A stretch of 64,000 nt of DNA from Agromyces luteolus (GCF_009729855.1 NZ_WODA01000014.1:1-64000), one strand, 5' to 3'; shown: positions 51,443 through 63,145, numbered from the stretch's first letter. The notes: a model not told the origin generated them from the letters alone. Made by a program: numbers and translations.

Positions 51443-51736
51443 ATGGTCCACCACGCTGCGGGAGAGCCGCTCGGCCGCTTCCTCACCATCGCCGACACGG
51501 CGGAGGTGCTGGCGGTCGACGTCGAGGCCGTGCACGACCTCGTGATGTCGGGCGAACTCCCGGCGATCCGCGTCGGCGACCGGGGTCCGTGGCGCATCGA
51601 GCGCACGCAGCTCGAGCTGTTCATCGAGGTGCGCTACGAGTCCACGCGACGCGAGGTGGCCTGGAACGAGGGCGAGTTCGCCAACGTCATCGAGTTCGCC
51701 GGCGTCCGGCCGGGCGGGCTCCGCCCCGTCGATTGA
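51443..51736 (+). CDS. Helix-turn-helix (excisionase/MerR-like) DNA-binding protein
   Basis: 97 aa. FLTIADTAEVLAVDVEAVHDLVMSGELPAIRVGDRGPWRIERTQLELFI is the excisionase-family winged HTH (about 12-62), with an acidic-aromatic tail. Such proteins bind DNA with little specificity partner information available; no integrase accompanies it. GATACT is 6 nt upstream of ATG (leaderless). Convergent with the following gene after 10 nt. Confidence 0.78.
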   Translation: MVHHAAGEPLGRFLTIADTAEVLAVDVEAVHDLVMSGELPAIRVGDRGPWRIERTQLELFIEVRYESTRREVAWNEGEFANVIEFAGVRPGGLRPVD

Positions 51737-51746
51737 GCGGGCTCCG

Positions 51747-52334
51747 TCAGGTCGCCTCGGTCGCGAGGACGACCGTGATCCGGGCGAACGGCACGAGGCG
51801 GTAACCCCGGACCTCCCGTTCGCGCCGCGGCGCCCCCGGCTCGTGCAGCGCGAGGTCGAGGTGGTCGGCGGCGACCCGATCGATGGTCCCGTGCGCGAGG
51901 CCGTCGAGCGTTCGCAGTTCCACCCCTGCTCGACGCCGACCGAGGTCGCGGAGCGCGAAGGCGAGGCCGATGCGCTCGATGATGCCGGTCGAGGCCGTCT
52001 GCGGGGCGAGACCGGCCTCGACCTGCCGCCGGCTCGCCGACACGGCCGCGATCGCGGCGACCGGCACGACGCACTGCGAGCCGGGCCGCCCGTCCGGCAC
52101 CCCGCCGATCCAGTCGCGGCCGAAGGCCGTCGGCCGCAGCTGCACCGAGGTCGCGTCGACGAGCGCCAGGCGGACGGCTCCGCCGTCGGCCCGGGTCATC
52201 GCGGCGATCCGGTCGCGCAGCCCGAGACGACCGATCCGCGCGCGTTCGGTCTCGATGGCGAGCGACCGCGCCTCCTCGAGGCGGTCATGGTCGAGCTGCG
52301 ACTCGAGGTCGTCGAACAGCCGGTCCCACCGCAT
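51747..52334 (-). CDS. Hypothetical actinobacterial protein
   Basis: 195 aa. An N-terminal helical stretch (MRWDRLFDDLESQLDHDRLEEARSL) is followed by a beta-rich core with ALVDATSVQLRPTAFGRDWIGG and GTIDRVAADHLDLALHEPG, which repeat a strand pattern suggesting a small barrel. No signal peptide or helix. TAGCGT lies 6 nt before ATG (leaderless). As I recall it is conserved beside the HTH gene in Microbacteriaceae. Function unknown. Confidence 0.65.
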   Translation of the reverse strand: MRWDRLFDDLESQLDHDRLEEARSLAIETERARIGRLGLRDRIAAMTRADGGAVRLALVDATSVQLRPTAFGRDWIGGVPDGRPGSQCVVPVAAIAAVSASRRQVEAGLAPQTASTGIIERIGLAFALRDLGRRRAGVELRTLDGLAHGTIDRVAADHLDLALHEPGAPRREREVRGYRLVPFARITVVLATEAT

Positions 52335-52371
52335 GAGCCGACGCTACCCCCGAGGCCGCACGGCGGCCGGG

Positions 52372-52380
52372 TTGTCCACA
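52372..52380 (+). promoter_or_regulatory. DnaA-box-like site (TTGTCCACA)
   Basis: Matches the TTGTCCACA form frequent in high-GC actinobacterial origins. It lies 23 nt upstream of the TTGACA -35 of the next gene, so DnaA could affect that promoter. Confidence 0.5.
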
Positions 52381-52394
52381 GGCGGTCATTTCCC

Positions 52395-52424
52395 TTGACA
52401 CCCGTACGCCCGCGCCCCTACCGT
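52395..52424 (+). promoter_or_regulatory. Consensus-like promoter of the Rv3235-family gene
   Basis: TTGACA (52395-52400), 18-nt spacer, TACCGT (52419-52424). The best -35 seen in the window. The leader is about 78 nt, with a small CCCC-GAAGA-GGGG hairpin and GGAG before ATG 52509. Confidence 0.65.
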
Positions 52425-52508
52425 TCGATCTAGACCACCCGAACACCCCCGAAGAGGGGACACGTCGCGTCGGAACCCCGCCGATCGCCCCGCCCTACTG
52501 GAGCCGTC

Positions 52509-52958
52509 ATGACCGCACGCCAGCCCGGCGCGCCCCGCAGCGCCGCGATCCACGGGACGAGTGCCCGCCGCCTCGACCTCGACGACTACTTCTCCCGCCA
52601 GCGCGCGGGGCGGGACGAACTGCCCGACCCCGAGCCGATCCTGCGGAACCTCACGCACTGCGTGATCGAGGTGCTCGCCGGCGCGCGCGACCTCGAGCAG
52701 CTCGCGCGATGGGTCACCGACGACGTGTACCGCAACCTCTCCAAGCGCGTCGTGCTCGCCGCTCGGGCGCGGCGGGCGAAGGGGCTCGTCCCCCAGCGTC
52801 CCGCGTTCACGGTCGGCCGGGTGCACCTCGGCGAACCGGGCGACGGCATCGTCGAAGCGGTCGTCATGGTGCACCAGCGCGCGAGGTCCCGGGCCGTCGC
52901 CATCCGCCTCGAAGGGCTCGACCAGCGCTGGCGGGCGAGCGTCATCAGCGTGCTGTGA
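52509..52958 (+). CDS. Rv3235 family protein
   Basis: 149 aa. LRNLTHCVIEVLAGARDLEQLARWVTDDVYRNLSKRVVLAARARRAKG and the later RAVAIRLEGLDQRWRASVISVL match the Rv3235 family found just upstream of secA in many actinobacteria. The core is helical then beta, with no catalytic motif that I can see. Function is unknown; the position beside secA is conserved. Served by a strong promoter. Confidence 0.82.
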   Translation: MTARQPGAPRSAAIHGTSARRLDLDDYFSRQRAGRDELPDPEPILRNLTHCVIEVLAGARDLEQLARWVTDDVYRNLSKRVVLAARARRAKGLVPQRPAFTVGRVHLGEPGDGIVEAVVMVHQRARSRAVAIRLEGLDQRWRASVISVL

Positions 52959-53007
52959 TCGGGCTCGCCCCGCGCCGCGCGCCGGGCCGATCCAATAGGC
53001 TCATGCG

Positions 53008-54267
53008 ATGGAGCCCCGCTCGGCGTCCGAGGGTCGCATCCCACGGCTGCTCGCGACCGTGGCATCCGTCGGCTTCTCGATCGACGACGACGACGACCGC
53101 CGCATCGAGAAGTCGGTCCTGACCTTCACCGCGGTGTTCACGGCGATCGTCGTGACGCCGTGGGCGCTGTTCTACTACTCGATCGGCCGCCCCGTGGCGG
53201 CATCCATCCCCACGTTCTACGTGCTGATGACGACCGTCGGGCTCCTCGTGCTCCGGTATCGGCACGACGATCGCTTCGTGCGCGCATCGCAGCTCGTGAT
53301 GTTCCTGCTGCTCCCCCCGCTGGTGCACGTGGCGCTCGGCGGGTTCGTGCAGAGCAGCGCCGTCGTGCTCTTCTCGCTCGCGGCGCCGGTGGGCGCGCTG
53401 TCGTTCATGCGGGCATCGCGCCCCTGGGTCGTCTTCGGCGTGTTCACGGCGATCGTGGTCGCACTCGTCCCGCTGGAACCCCTGCTCCGCGGTCTCGTGC
53501 CACCGCTCGACGCGACCGTCGTCACCGTGTTCTTCGCCGTGAACATCGTCTCGATCTCGACCATCATGTTCGTCGCGATGGACTCGTACGTGAACTCGCG
53601 CGATCGCCTGGCCGCGGCATTGGCCGCTGAGCGCGACCGCACCGACCGGCTCCTCCGCAACGTGCTCCCCGACGCGATCGCCGACCGGCTGATCGCCGGT
53701 GAACGGCCGATCGCCGACCGCTACGAACGACTCGGCGTCCTCATGGCCGACATCGTCGACTTCACGAGCCTGTCAGAATCGGTGTCCGCCGACGACCTCG
53801 TGCACGACCTCAACGACCTGCTCCGGGAGTTCGACGACCTCGCCGCGCGGCTCGGCGTGACCAAGGTCAAGACGATCGGAGACGCCTACCTGGCGATCAG
53901 CGGGGGGCCGTCCGGAACGCCCGACCTCTCCTCGCTCGCCGACCTGGCGCTCGGCCTGCGCGAGATCTCGGCGGCGCACGCGATCGGCGGACGGGCCGGC
54001 ATCCGCCTCCGCGTCGGGATCGACATGGGCCCCGCGGTCGCGGGGGTGATCGGCGACTCGCGTTTCCTCTGGGACGTCTACGGGTCGACGGTGAACACCG
54101 CGAGCCGCATGCAGTCGACGGCGCCGCCCGGCGCGATCCAGGTGAGCGACCGGGTCGCCGACGGGCTCGGACCCGAGTACCTCGTCGCGGAGCGCGGCGT
54201 CATCGAGGTCAAGGGACTCGGGCCCGTCCACACGTCGTACCTCGAGGGTCGGAGCGCCAGCCGCTGA
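53008..54267 (+). CDS. Class III adenylate/guanylate cyclase, membrane-bound
   Basis: 419 aa. Six hydrophobic helices (about 33-200) precede the cyclase domain (about 235-400). Metal-binding Asp248 and Asp252 (ADIVDFTS), substrate residues Lys288 and Asp292 (KTIGDAYLAIS) and Asn363/Arg367 (WDVYGSTVNTASRM) are all present, so it is probably an active adenylate cyclase. No HAMP domain is visible. TAGGCT is 6 nt before ATG (leaderless). Confidence 0.86.
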   Translation: MEPRSASEGRIPRLLATVASVGFSIDDDDDRRIEKSVLTFTAVFTAIVVTPWALFYYSIGRPVAASIPTFYVLMTTVGLLVLRYRHDDRFVRASQLVMFLLLPPLVHVALGGFVQSSAVVLFSLAAPVGALSFMRASRPWVVFGVFTAIVVALVPLEPLLRGLVPPLDATVVTVFFAVNIVSISTIMFVAMDSYVNSRDRLAAALAAERDRTDRLLRNVLPDAIADRLIAGERPIADRYERLGVLMADIVDFTSLSESVSADDLVHDLNDLLREFDDLAARLGVTKVKTIGDAYLAISGGPSGTPDLSSLADLALGLREISAAHAIGGRAGIRLRVGIDMGPAVAGVIGDSRFLWDVYGSTVNTASRMQSTAPPGAIQVSDRVADGLGPEYLVAERGVIEVKGLGPVHTSYLEGRSASR

Positions 54268-54300
54268 CGGGTCCCGCACGCGCCTCGCGCGGCTCCGCGA

Positions 54301-54338
54301 CACGCGAACGGCCCGGGTCGCCCCGGGCCGTTCGCGTG
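54301..54338. terminator. Bidirectional terminator
   Basis: CACGCGAACGGCCCGGG (54301-54317) pairs perfectly over 17 bp with 54322-54338 around TCGC. It lies between convergent cyclase and secA genes. Confidence 0.8.
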
Positions 54339-54348
54339 CATCCTCGGG

Positions 54349-57147
<2,799 letters not shown>

Positions 57148-57231
57148 GAACTGCTCTCCCGTTGTCGTTCAGGCGTGCGACGTCGGGGTGGGGCACCCGC
57201 GCACGCCGGAGGATCCGCCTTGCCGACGGTC

Positions 57232-57237
57232 ATCATA
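57232..57237 (-). promoter_or_regulatory. -10 element (TATGAT) of secA
   Basis: A near-consensus -10 on the minus strand, predicted start near 57225 and leader about 78 nt. No clear -35. Confidence 0.5.
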
Positions 57238-57263
57238 GCCATGCTACTGGGCAGTGGACTGGG

Positions 57264-57309
57264 CGACGGCCCCGGGGGCACGCGTGAGGCGTGCCGTCCG
57301 GGGCCGTCG
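57264..57309 (-). terminator. Terminator after hpf
   Basis: CGACGGCCCC (57264-57273) pairs with GGGGCCGTCG (57300-57309); an inner GGCACGC/GCGTGCC stem extends the hairpin. It lies between hpf and the secA promoter. Confidence 0.65.
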
Positions 57310-57329
57310 TGCGGTCCGGCGGACGGGGG

Positions 57330-58040
57330 TCAGGCGATCGTGCGCGCGAGCCCGAGCGCCTCGGCCGCCTCGGCCTGGTCGGCCCTGGCGTGCTCGTCGA
57401 GGCCGATCACGCCGTAGTCCCAGCCCTTGCGGCGGTACACGACGCTCGGCCGGTGGTTCTCCGAGTCGATGAAGAGGTAGAAGTCGTGGCCGACGAGCTC
57501 CATGTGGTACAGGGCGTCGTCGACGGTCATCGGTGTCGCCGCGAAGACCTTGCGGCGGATCACCACGGGCGAGTAGTCCTCGTCCTCCTCGGCCGCGGGC
57601 TCCTCGCCCACGATCGGGATGTTGCCGGTGCGGACCTTCTCCAGGATCTCGACGTCCGCGGCCTGGACGCCCATGTCGGCGAAGCCGGCGTCGGTGGCCT
57701 CGCGGAGGGAGGTCGGGCGGCGGTTGCCGCCTCGGTGCACCTTGCGGCGGTCCTTGGCGCGGCGGATGCGCTCCAGGAGCCGCCCGAGCGCGACGTCGAG
57801 CGCCGCGTACTTGTCGGCCCCGTCGGCCTCGGCGCGGACCACCGGGCCCTTGCCGACGAGGGTGAGCTCGACCCGGTCGAGGCCGGAGGTGTTGCCGTTC
57901 TTCTCGTTGTGACGGCTGACCTTGATGTCGAGCGAGATCGCTCGTTCGGACAGGCTGGAGACCTTCTCGGCCTTCTCGGCCGCGTAGGCGCGGAATCGAT
58001 CGGTGACTTCCAGGTTTCGTCCGACGATGTTCAGTTCCAT
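57330..58040 (-). CDS. hpf: Long-form ribosome hibernation promoting factor
   Basis: 236 aa from ATG 58040, with a consensus GGAGG 5 nt upstream. The N-terminal HPF/RaiA domain (about 1-100; MELNIVGRNLEVTDRFRAYAAEKAEK) is followed by a linker and the C-terminal dimerising domain (about 175-230, VVIRRKVFAATPMTVDDALYHMELVGHDFYLFIDSE). The long form makes 100S dimers in stationary phase. An in-frame upstream ATG lacks such a site. TACGGT at 58112-58107 may be its -10. Confidence 0.93.
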   Translation of the reverse strand: MELNIVGRNLEVTDRFRAYAAEKAEKVSSLSERAISLDIKVSRHNEKNGNTSGLDRVELTLVGKGPVVRAEADGADKYAALDVALGRLLERIRRAKDRRKVHRGGNRRPTSLREATDAGFADMGVQAADVEILEKVRTGNIPIVGEEPAAEEDEDYSPVVIRRKVFAATPMTVDDALYHMELVGHDFYLFIDSENHRPSVVYRRKGWDYGVIGLDEHARADQAEAAEALGLARTIA

Positions 58041-58145
58041 GTCAACCTCCATCCACCGGCGTGTCACCCGGTTCTGAAGGGGTGGTTCGACCACGCCTGT
58101 CCTGACACCGTAGCCCCCGAGGTGTCGGATGTCACGGGTGGATGC

Positions 58146-58835
58146 TCACGCGTCCGCATCCACTCGGCCGATTCGCAGGCGGGTGCGGGCGAGCACCGAG
58201 ATCGCGTCCACCGAGCCGCCCGCCTCCCGGATGGCGCGGGCCGCGTCGGCCAGCGTCGAACCCGTCGTCACGACGTCGTCGACGAGCACGAACCGCCGCC
58301 CGTCGAGCCGCCCGGGGGCCGCGAACGACCCGTCGGCGTTGAGGCGACGGGCCTCGCGACCGAGTGCCGCCTGGTCCGCGCGGCGACCGGCGCGGAGCAC
58401 CTGGGCGGGTGCGAAGCCCGCACGCCGCACGAGCAGGCGCACCGGGTCGTACCCGCGCGTTCGCCGAGCCGCGGCGGTCGACGGCACCACCGCGATCTCG
58501 CGGGGCGTCGGGTCGAGCCCGCCGGCCGCCGCCGCGAGGGAGTGCCGCAGCGCCGCGCCGAGCGCCCGCGCGGCATCCGTCCTCCCGTCGTCCTTGAACG
58601 CCCGGATGACGCGCGCCGCCGTCCCCTCGTACTCCAGCGCGGCCCACGTGGCGACCCCGGCGGGCCGCGGCTCGACGCGGACGGGGCGCGGGGCGAGTGC
58701 GGAGCGGCATCCGTCGCAGAGGCCTCGGTCGGGTTCGCCGCACCCGGCGCACGCGACCGGCAGGAGCAGGGAGAGGGCGTCGAGCAGGGCGGCCGGGGCG
58801 CGCGTCGGCCATGGACCTGCGACTGGCGGGATCAC
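58146..58835 (-). CDS. ComF family phosphoribosyltransferase-like protein
   Basis: 229 aa. N-terminal zinc-type Cys pairs (CAGCGEP and CDGC) and a C-terminal PRPP-type motif VLVDDVVTTGSTL are the ComF/GntX hallmarks. In naturally competent bacteria ComF aids ssDNA uptake, but comEA/comEC are absent here and the actinobacterial role is unclear. Conserved position between lpqB and hpf. The start at 58835 is the first in-frame ATG. Confidence 0.82.
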   Translation of the reverse strand: MIPPVAGPWPTRAPAALLDALSLLLPVACAGCGEPDRGLCDGCRSALAPRPVRVEPRPAGVATWAALEYEGTAARVIRAFKDDGRTDAARALGAALRHSLAAAAGGLDPTPREIAVVPSTAAARRTRGYDPVRLLVRRAGFAPAQVLRAGRRADQAALGREARRLNADGSFAAPGRLDGRRFVLVDDVVTTGSTLADAARAIREAGGSVDAISVLARTRLRIGRVDADA

Positions 58836-58946
58836 ACCCGCAGGATGCCGCCCGCGGCCGGGCCGCGTCCGATCCCGCTGGGGTCGGTGGCGACTGCGCT
58901 CCGCCCGGTGGCGGTGGAGGGCGGGTGCGGCTCCCCGGTGGGCCGG

Positions 58947-60647
58947 TCAGCCGGTCTGCTGCGTGGCGAGGAAGCGCAGGTCGCGCGCCTGCACCTGCCA
59001 TCCGACGCCGGCGCCCGTCGCGAGGCCGCCGTCGGACGTGAGGATCCGGAGGTCGCGGAGGCTGTTCGCGCCATCGATCCGGATGCCCGAGGGCGGCCCG
59101 TCGCGAGACTCGGCCGGGGTGCCCAGCTCCTGCACGGTCAGCCGGGTCTCCACCTCCGCCGTCTGCGTGAGCGTCCCGATCGTGCGCGAATCGAGCCAGG
59201 CGACGTCCAGCGGCGTGCCGCCGGACGCGGCCAGCTCCAGGGTCACCGGCCCGAGCTCCGTCGGGATCCCGTCCTCCCCGCGCACGACCGACGCGGCGAC
59301 CAGGCGCGTGCGCGATCCGTCCACGAGCAGGGCGGCCATGCGCGTGCCGTCCCGGGCGAGCTGCAGCGAGACGATCCGGTCGGCGGTCCACGGCACCGCG
59401 ATCTGCCCGCTCGATCCGTCGGCCGCGTACCAGGCGAGCTCGTCCGGCGCGTCACCCGGCACGGACCAGACGATCCCGTCGACGTCCAACGCCGGCGTGA
59501 TGAGGCCGCCGCGGGGGTCGAGCAGCACGGTGTCGGCGTTCGCGTCGACGAGGAGGACGCCGTCCTCCGCGAGGACCGCCGCAGCAGTCGCGCCGGGGCC
59601 GAGCGCCGCACCGACCGGGCCGAGCGCCACGACCTGCTCGGACACGCCCTCGATGGCGGCCACCTGCTCGCCCGCCGACGACAGGTATCCGAAGGCCTCG
59701 CCGTCGTAGACCACGGGGCGCGGGTCGACGCGGAGCGTGCGCTCCGGCAGGTCCGCCGGGTCCGGTGCGCTGAGCGGAACGCCGTTCAGGGTCAGCGACA
59801 CGTCGTCGACGTTGCGCACGCCGAGGAGGCTCTGCTCGAGCTGGTACTGCATGAGCTGGATGGCGCGGATGTTGTCGAACGCGGCGCCGCGCAGGTCGAC
59901 CGTGGCCGTGCCCCCCGTGACCGGCACGGTCGACTGGCCCAGTTCGACGTCCTCGGGGAACGCGGATGCCACGCCGGGGTCGAGCCACTCGACGGGCCCC
60001 TCGAGCAGGGCCCGGACGATGCTCGTCTGGAGGGAGTCGCGACCGGCGAACCACCGCACGTCCGGCACGACGTATCGGAACTGCGGGTCGAAGAACGCGA
60101 GGCTGTAGTCGCGGTAGACCAGCCCGAAGCTCGTCTCGTCGATGAGCACCCCGGGCGGCGCGAGCGAGATCCGCCATTGGCCGTCGATCTGCTCGAAGCG
60201 GTACTCGAGCTGCACGGGCTCGGTCGAACCGGCCGCGATGTACTGGCCGTTCTCGGCGAGGCTCGCCTGAGGCACGACCCGCATGCGGATCAGGTCGTCG
60301 CCGAGTTGCGTGAAGGACCGATCCGCGAGCACGTCGATCGAGACGGCGGCACCCGACTCCCACTCGTCGGCGAACGTGGGCGTGAGGAACTGGCGCGCGA
60401 TCTCGTAGTTGCCGCTGGGGCTCGCGGCGGCATCGATGAAGCCGTCGAGGATCTGCTGCTGGTTCGCGTCCTCGCGCGGACCGCGCGGGAGGATGTCGAT
60501 GTCCACCGGCTGCTCGGTGGCCTCGGGGTCGCCCTGGTTCACCGCCCCGCTCGTCGGGATCGACACGCACCCGGTGAGCGCGGCGACGACCGTCGCCGCG
60601 GCGATCGCCAGGCGCACGAGACGTGATCGGGATGCGCGGTCAGACAT
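58947..60647 (-). CDS. lpqB: LpqB family lipoprotein
   Basis: 566 aa. Lipobox LTGC (Cys27) after a hydrophobic signal. A GerMN domain (about 190-320) and a beta-propeller-like C-terminal half (about 330-565) are as in mycobacterial LpqB, which modulates MtrAB phospho-signalling at the cell surface. ATG 60647 lies 8 nt inside the end of mtrB, so the two are translationally coupled. Confidence 0.92.
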   Translation of the reverse strand: MSDRASRSRLVRLAIAAATVVAALTGCVSIPTSGAVNQGDPEATEQPVDIDILPRGPREDANQQQILDGFIDAAASPSGNYEIARQFLTPTFADEWESGAAVSIDVLADRSFTQLGDDLIRMRVVPQASLAENGQYIAAGSTEPVQLEYRFEQIDGQWRISLAPPGVLIDETSFGLVYRDYSLAFFDPQFRYVVPDVRWFAGRDSLQTSIVRALLEGPVEWLDPGVASAFPEDVELGQSTVPVTGGTATVDLRGAAFDNIRAIQLMQYQLEQSLLGVRNVDDVSLTLNGVPLSAPDPADLPERTLRVDPRPVVYDGEAFGYLSSAGEQVAAIEGVSEQVVALGPVGAALGPGATAAAVLAEDGVLLVDANADTVLLDPRGGLITPALDVDGIVWSVPGDAPDELAWYAADGSSGQIAVPWTADRIVSLQLARDGTRMAALLVDGSRTRLVAASVVRGEDGIPTELGPVTLELAASGGTPLDVAWLDSRTIGTLTQTAEVETRLTVQELGTPAESRDGPPSGIRIDGANSLRDLRILTSDGGLATGAGVGWQVQARDLRFLATQQTG

Positions 60648-62313
60648 CGCTGCCCTCCTGGATCGGGGCGTCGCCCGCGGCGACGGGTGCACCGCCGTCC
60701 GGTCCGGTCGCCTCGGGATCGGCGGGCTCGAGCGGGAGCGGCGCGACGACCGGGTCCTCCGGGTCGTGGACGCGCGGGAGGACGAGGCGGAAGACGGTGC
60801 CGCGACCCTCGCGCGACCAGACGTCGAGCGTCCCGCCGTGCGCGACCGCGTCCTCGACCGAGATCGCGAGCCCGAGGCCGGTGCCCCCGATCGTGCGCCG
60901 ACGACTCGGATCGGCTCGCCAGAACCGGTCGAACACGCGCTGCGCCGCCTCCTCGGACATGCCGAGCCCGTAGTCGCGCACCGAGAGCGCGACCGCCGTG
61001 GCGTTCGAGTCGACCGAGACGACGATCGGCCGGCCCTCACCGTGCTCGATCGCGTTGCCGATGAGGTTGCGGACGATGCGGCGGATGCGACGGGGGTCGA
61101 CCTCCGCGTCGAGGTGCCCGCCCGGTGCCTCGAGCCGGAGCTCGCTGCCGCGCTCGAGCGCGAGCGCGTGCATCGACTCGATGGATTCGGCGGCGAGGTT
61201 GACGAGGTTCGTCGGTTCCGTCTCCAGCTCGACGGAGCCGGCGTCGTAGCGGCTGATCTCGAGGAGGTCGGCGAGCAGCGTCTCGAACCGCTCGGTCTGC
61301 GTCTTCAGGAGCTCCGCCGTGCGGGCGGTCGCGGGCGGGAAGTCCTCGCGCTGGCCGTAGAGCACCTCGCCCGCGAGTCGGATGGTCGTGAGCGGCGTGC
61401 GCAGCTCGTGCGAGACGTCGCTCACGAATCGCTGCTGCATGACCGAGAGCTCGGCGAGGTCGTGGATGCGGGCCTGCAGCGTGTCCGCCATGCCGTTGAA
61501 CGATTCGGCGAGCGCCGCGAGCTCGTCCTCGCCCTTGGCGGGGAGCCGGACGCCGAGGTCTCCCGCGGCGAGTCGCCGGCTCGTCGCCGAGACCGCCTGG
61601 ATCGGCTCGATGACCCAGCGCACCACGACGAGCGTGATCGCGCTGAGGAGCGCGATCAGCGCGACCGCGCCGATGGCGCCCGTGAGCTGCATGAACGCCA
61701 GGGTCTGTGCGGCGTCCGCGAGGTCGTACCCGATGTACAGCTCGTAGCGTCCCGCTCCGCCGGGGATGACCAGGTCGGTGCCCACGACGACGCCGGGAAC
61801 CGGCTCGCCGTCCCGTCCGTCGAGCTCGACGGACTGCCAGTACTGCGTGTCGGGGTTCTCCTGCACGCGCTCGCGGAGCTCGGGCGAGATCTTCCCGCCG
61901 AGGTCGGGGCTGAGGAAGTCGGGCGGGGCGAGGCTCACGGGTGTCGTGCCGGGCGCGCGGAAGAGCGCGATGTCGGGGCTCCCGGAGACGCCGATGACCG
62001 TCTCGATCGCGGAGTTGGTGACGGCCTGCACGGTCGCCCGGTCGGTGGCGTCCGACGCGTCGAGGGCGCTCTGCGCGGCCGCGGCGGCCGTCGACGACGC
62101 CCCCAGCGCGTCCTCGACCTGGGCCTGGAACAGGTTCGACGCGACCGTGAACGAGATCGTGAAGCCGATGACGAGGATGGCGAGGCTCGACAGGCCGAGC
62201 GTGATGAGCACGGTGCGGAACTGCAGCGACCGGCGCCACAGCGTGGAGAAGCGTCGGACGCGCTCGCGCAGCCATCCGGCGGCGCGCTGCGCCGGGGTGG
62301 CCGCGGTGGACAT
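60640..62313 (-). CDS. mtrB: Sensor histidine kinase MtrB
   Basis: 557 aa. TM1 about 36-58, extracytoplasmic domain about 60-210, TM2 about 213-238, HAMP about 235-290. HisKA is VSDVSHELRTPLTTIR with His near 307; the ATPase domain shows NLIGNAIEHGEG (N), DYGLGMS (G1) and GGTGLGLAIS (G2). It phosphorylates MtrA to control cell division and wall genes in Actinobacteria. mtrA ends 13 nt upstream. Confidence 0.95.
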   Translation of the reverse strand: MSTAATPAQRAAGWLRERVRRFSTLWRRSLQFRTVLITLGLSSLAILVIGFTISFTVASNLFQAQVEDALGASSTAAAAAQSALDASDATDRATVQAVTNSAIETVIGVSGSPDIALFRAPGTTPVSLAPPDFLSPDLGGKISPELRERVQENPDTQYWQSVELDGRDGEPVPGVVVGTDLVIPGGAGRYELYIGYDLADAAQTLAFMQLTGAIGAVALIALLSAITLVVVRWVIEPIQAVSATSRRLAAGDLGVRLPAKGEDELAALAESFNGMADTLQARIHDLAELSVMQQRFVSDVSHELRTPLTTIRLAGEVLYGQREDFPPATARTAELLKTQTERFETLLADLLEISRYDAGSVELETEPTNLVNLAAESIESMHALALERGSELRLEAPGGHLDAEVDPRRIRRIVRNLIGNAIEHGEGRPIVVSVDSNATAVALSVRDYGLGMSEEAAQRVFDRFWRADPSRRRTIGGTGLGLAISVEDAVAHGGTLDVWSREGRGTVFRLVLPRVHDPEDPVVAPLPLEPADPEATGPDGGAPVAAGDAPIQEGSDV

Positions 62314-62326
62314 GGCGCGACCCGCC

Positions 62327-63007
62327 TCAGGTCGTGGTGCCGGCGCGATAGCCCACGCCGCGGACGGTCATCACGATCCGCGGGTTGTCCGGATCGTGCT
62401 CGACCTTCGCGCGCAGCCGCTGCACGTGCACGTTCACGAGTCGCGTGTCGGCCTTGTAGTGGTAGCCCCACACCTGCTCGAGGAGCATCTCGCGCGTGAA
62501 CACCTGCTGCGGCTTCGATGCGAGGGTGAGCAGGAGGTCGAACTCGAGCGGCGTGAGGTTGATGCGCTCGTCGCCGCGACGGACCTCGTGGCCGGCCGCG
62601 TCGATCTCGAGGTCGCCGACCGTGATCGTGTCGACGACGGTCTCGGGCGCCGGGCGAAGCCTCGTCCGGATGCGGGCCACGAGCTCCTTCGGGTTGAAGG
62701 GCTTGACCATGTAGTCGTCGGCACCGGACTCCAGGCCCTTGACGACGTCGGCGGTGTCGCTCTTGGCGGTCAGCATGATGATCGGCGTGCCGCTCTCGGC
62801 GCGGATGCGGCCGCACACCTCGATGCCGTCCATCCCCGGCAGCATGAGGTCGAGGAGCACGAGGTCGGGCTTGGCCTCGCGGAACGCGCCGAGCGCGCCT
62901 CCACCGTCGGCGCAGAACACCGGATCGAACCCCTCCGTGCGCAGCACGATGCCGATCATCTCGGCGAGGGCCGTGTCGTCGTCGACGACGAGTACGCGAG
63001 GCGTCAT
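62327..63007 (-). CDS. mtrA: Response regulator MtrA
   Basis: 226 aa. Receiver domain with DDD (9-11), phospho-acceptor Asp53 (LLDLMLPGMDG) and Lys in VKPFNP; winged-helix output domain from about 130, ending RLVNVHVQRLRAKVEHDPDNPRIVMTVRGVGYR. ATG 63007 follows CGGAGAACG. First gene of mtrA-mtrB-lpqB-comF-type run. It likely autoregulates, but I did not identify its repeat boxes. Confidence 0.96.
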   Translation of the reverse strand: MTPRVLVVDDDTALAEMIGIVLRTEGFDPVFCADGGGALGAFREAKPDLVLLDLMLPGMDGIEVCGRIRAESGTPIIMLTAKSDTADVVKGLESGADDYMVKPFNPKELVARIRTRLRPAPETVVDTITVGDLEIDAAGHEVRRGDERINLTPLEFDLLLTLASKPQQVFTREMLLEQVWGYHYKADTRLVNVHVQRLRAKVEHDPDNPRIVMTVRGVGYRAGTTT

Positions 63008-63145
63008 GCGTTCGTTCTCCGTGGGTTCCGGCGGGCGGGCCGGGCGGCAGTCCAGTGGCACCAGCGTAGCCGTTCGCATGGACGGGTCGGCCGTGGGCGG
63101 CCTGTGGCAGCATTGTGGAATCCCCCGGGAAGGAGCACGACGCAC

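Noticed and set aside
51443-51736. Prophage excisionase and remnant
   Set aside because: The HTH gene resembles excisionases but there is no integrase, attachment site or phage gene near, and its setting looks chromosomal.
51395-52380. Replication origin suggested by DnaA boxes
   Set aside because: Only two boxes, no AT-rich region, and no dnaA, dnaN or rpmH nearby.
58146-58835. Evidence for natural competence together with the GGATGCC word
   Set aside because: A ComF-like gene alone is near-universal in this lineage; no comEA/comEC or pilus genes are in the window, so an uptake-word link stays speculative.
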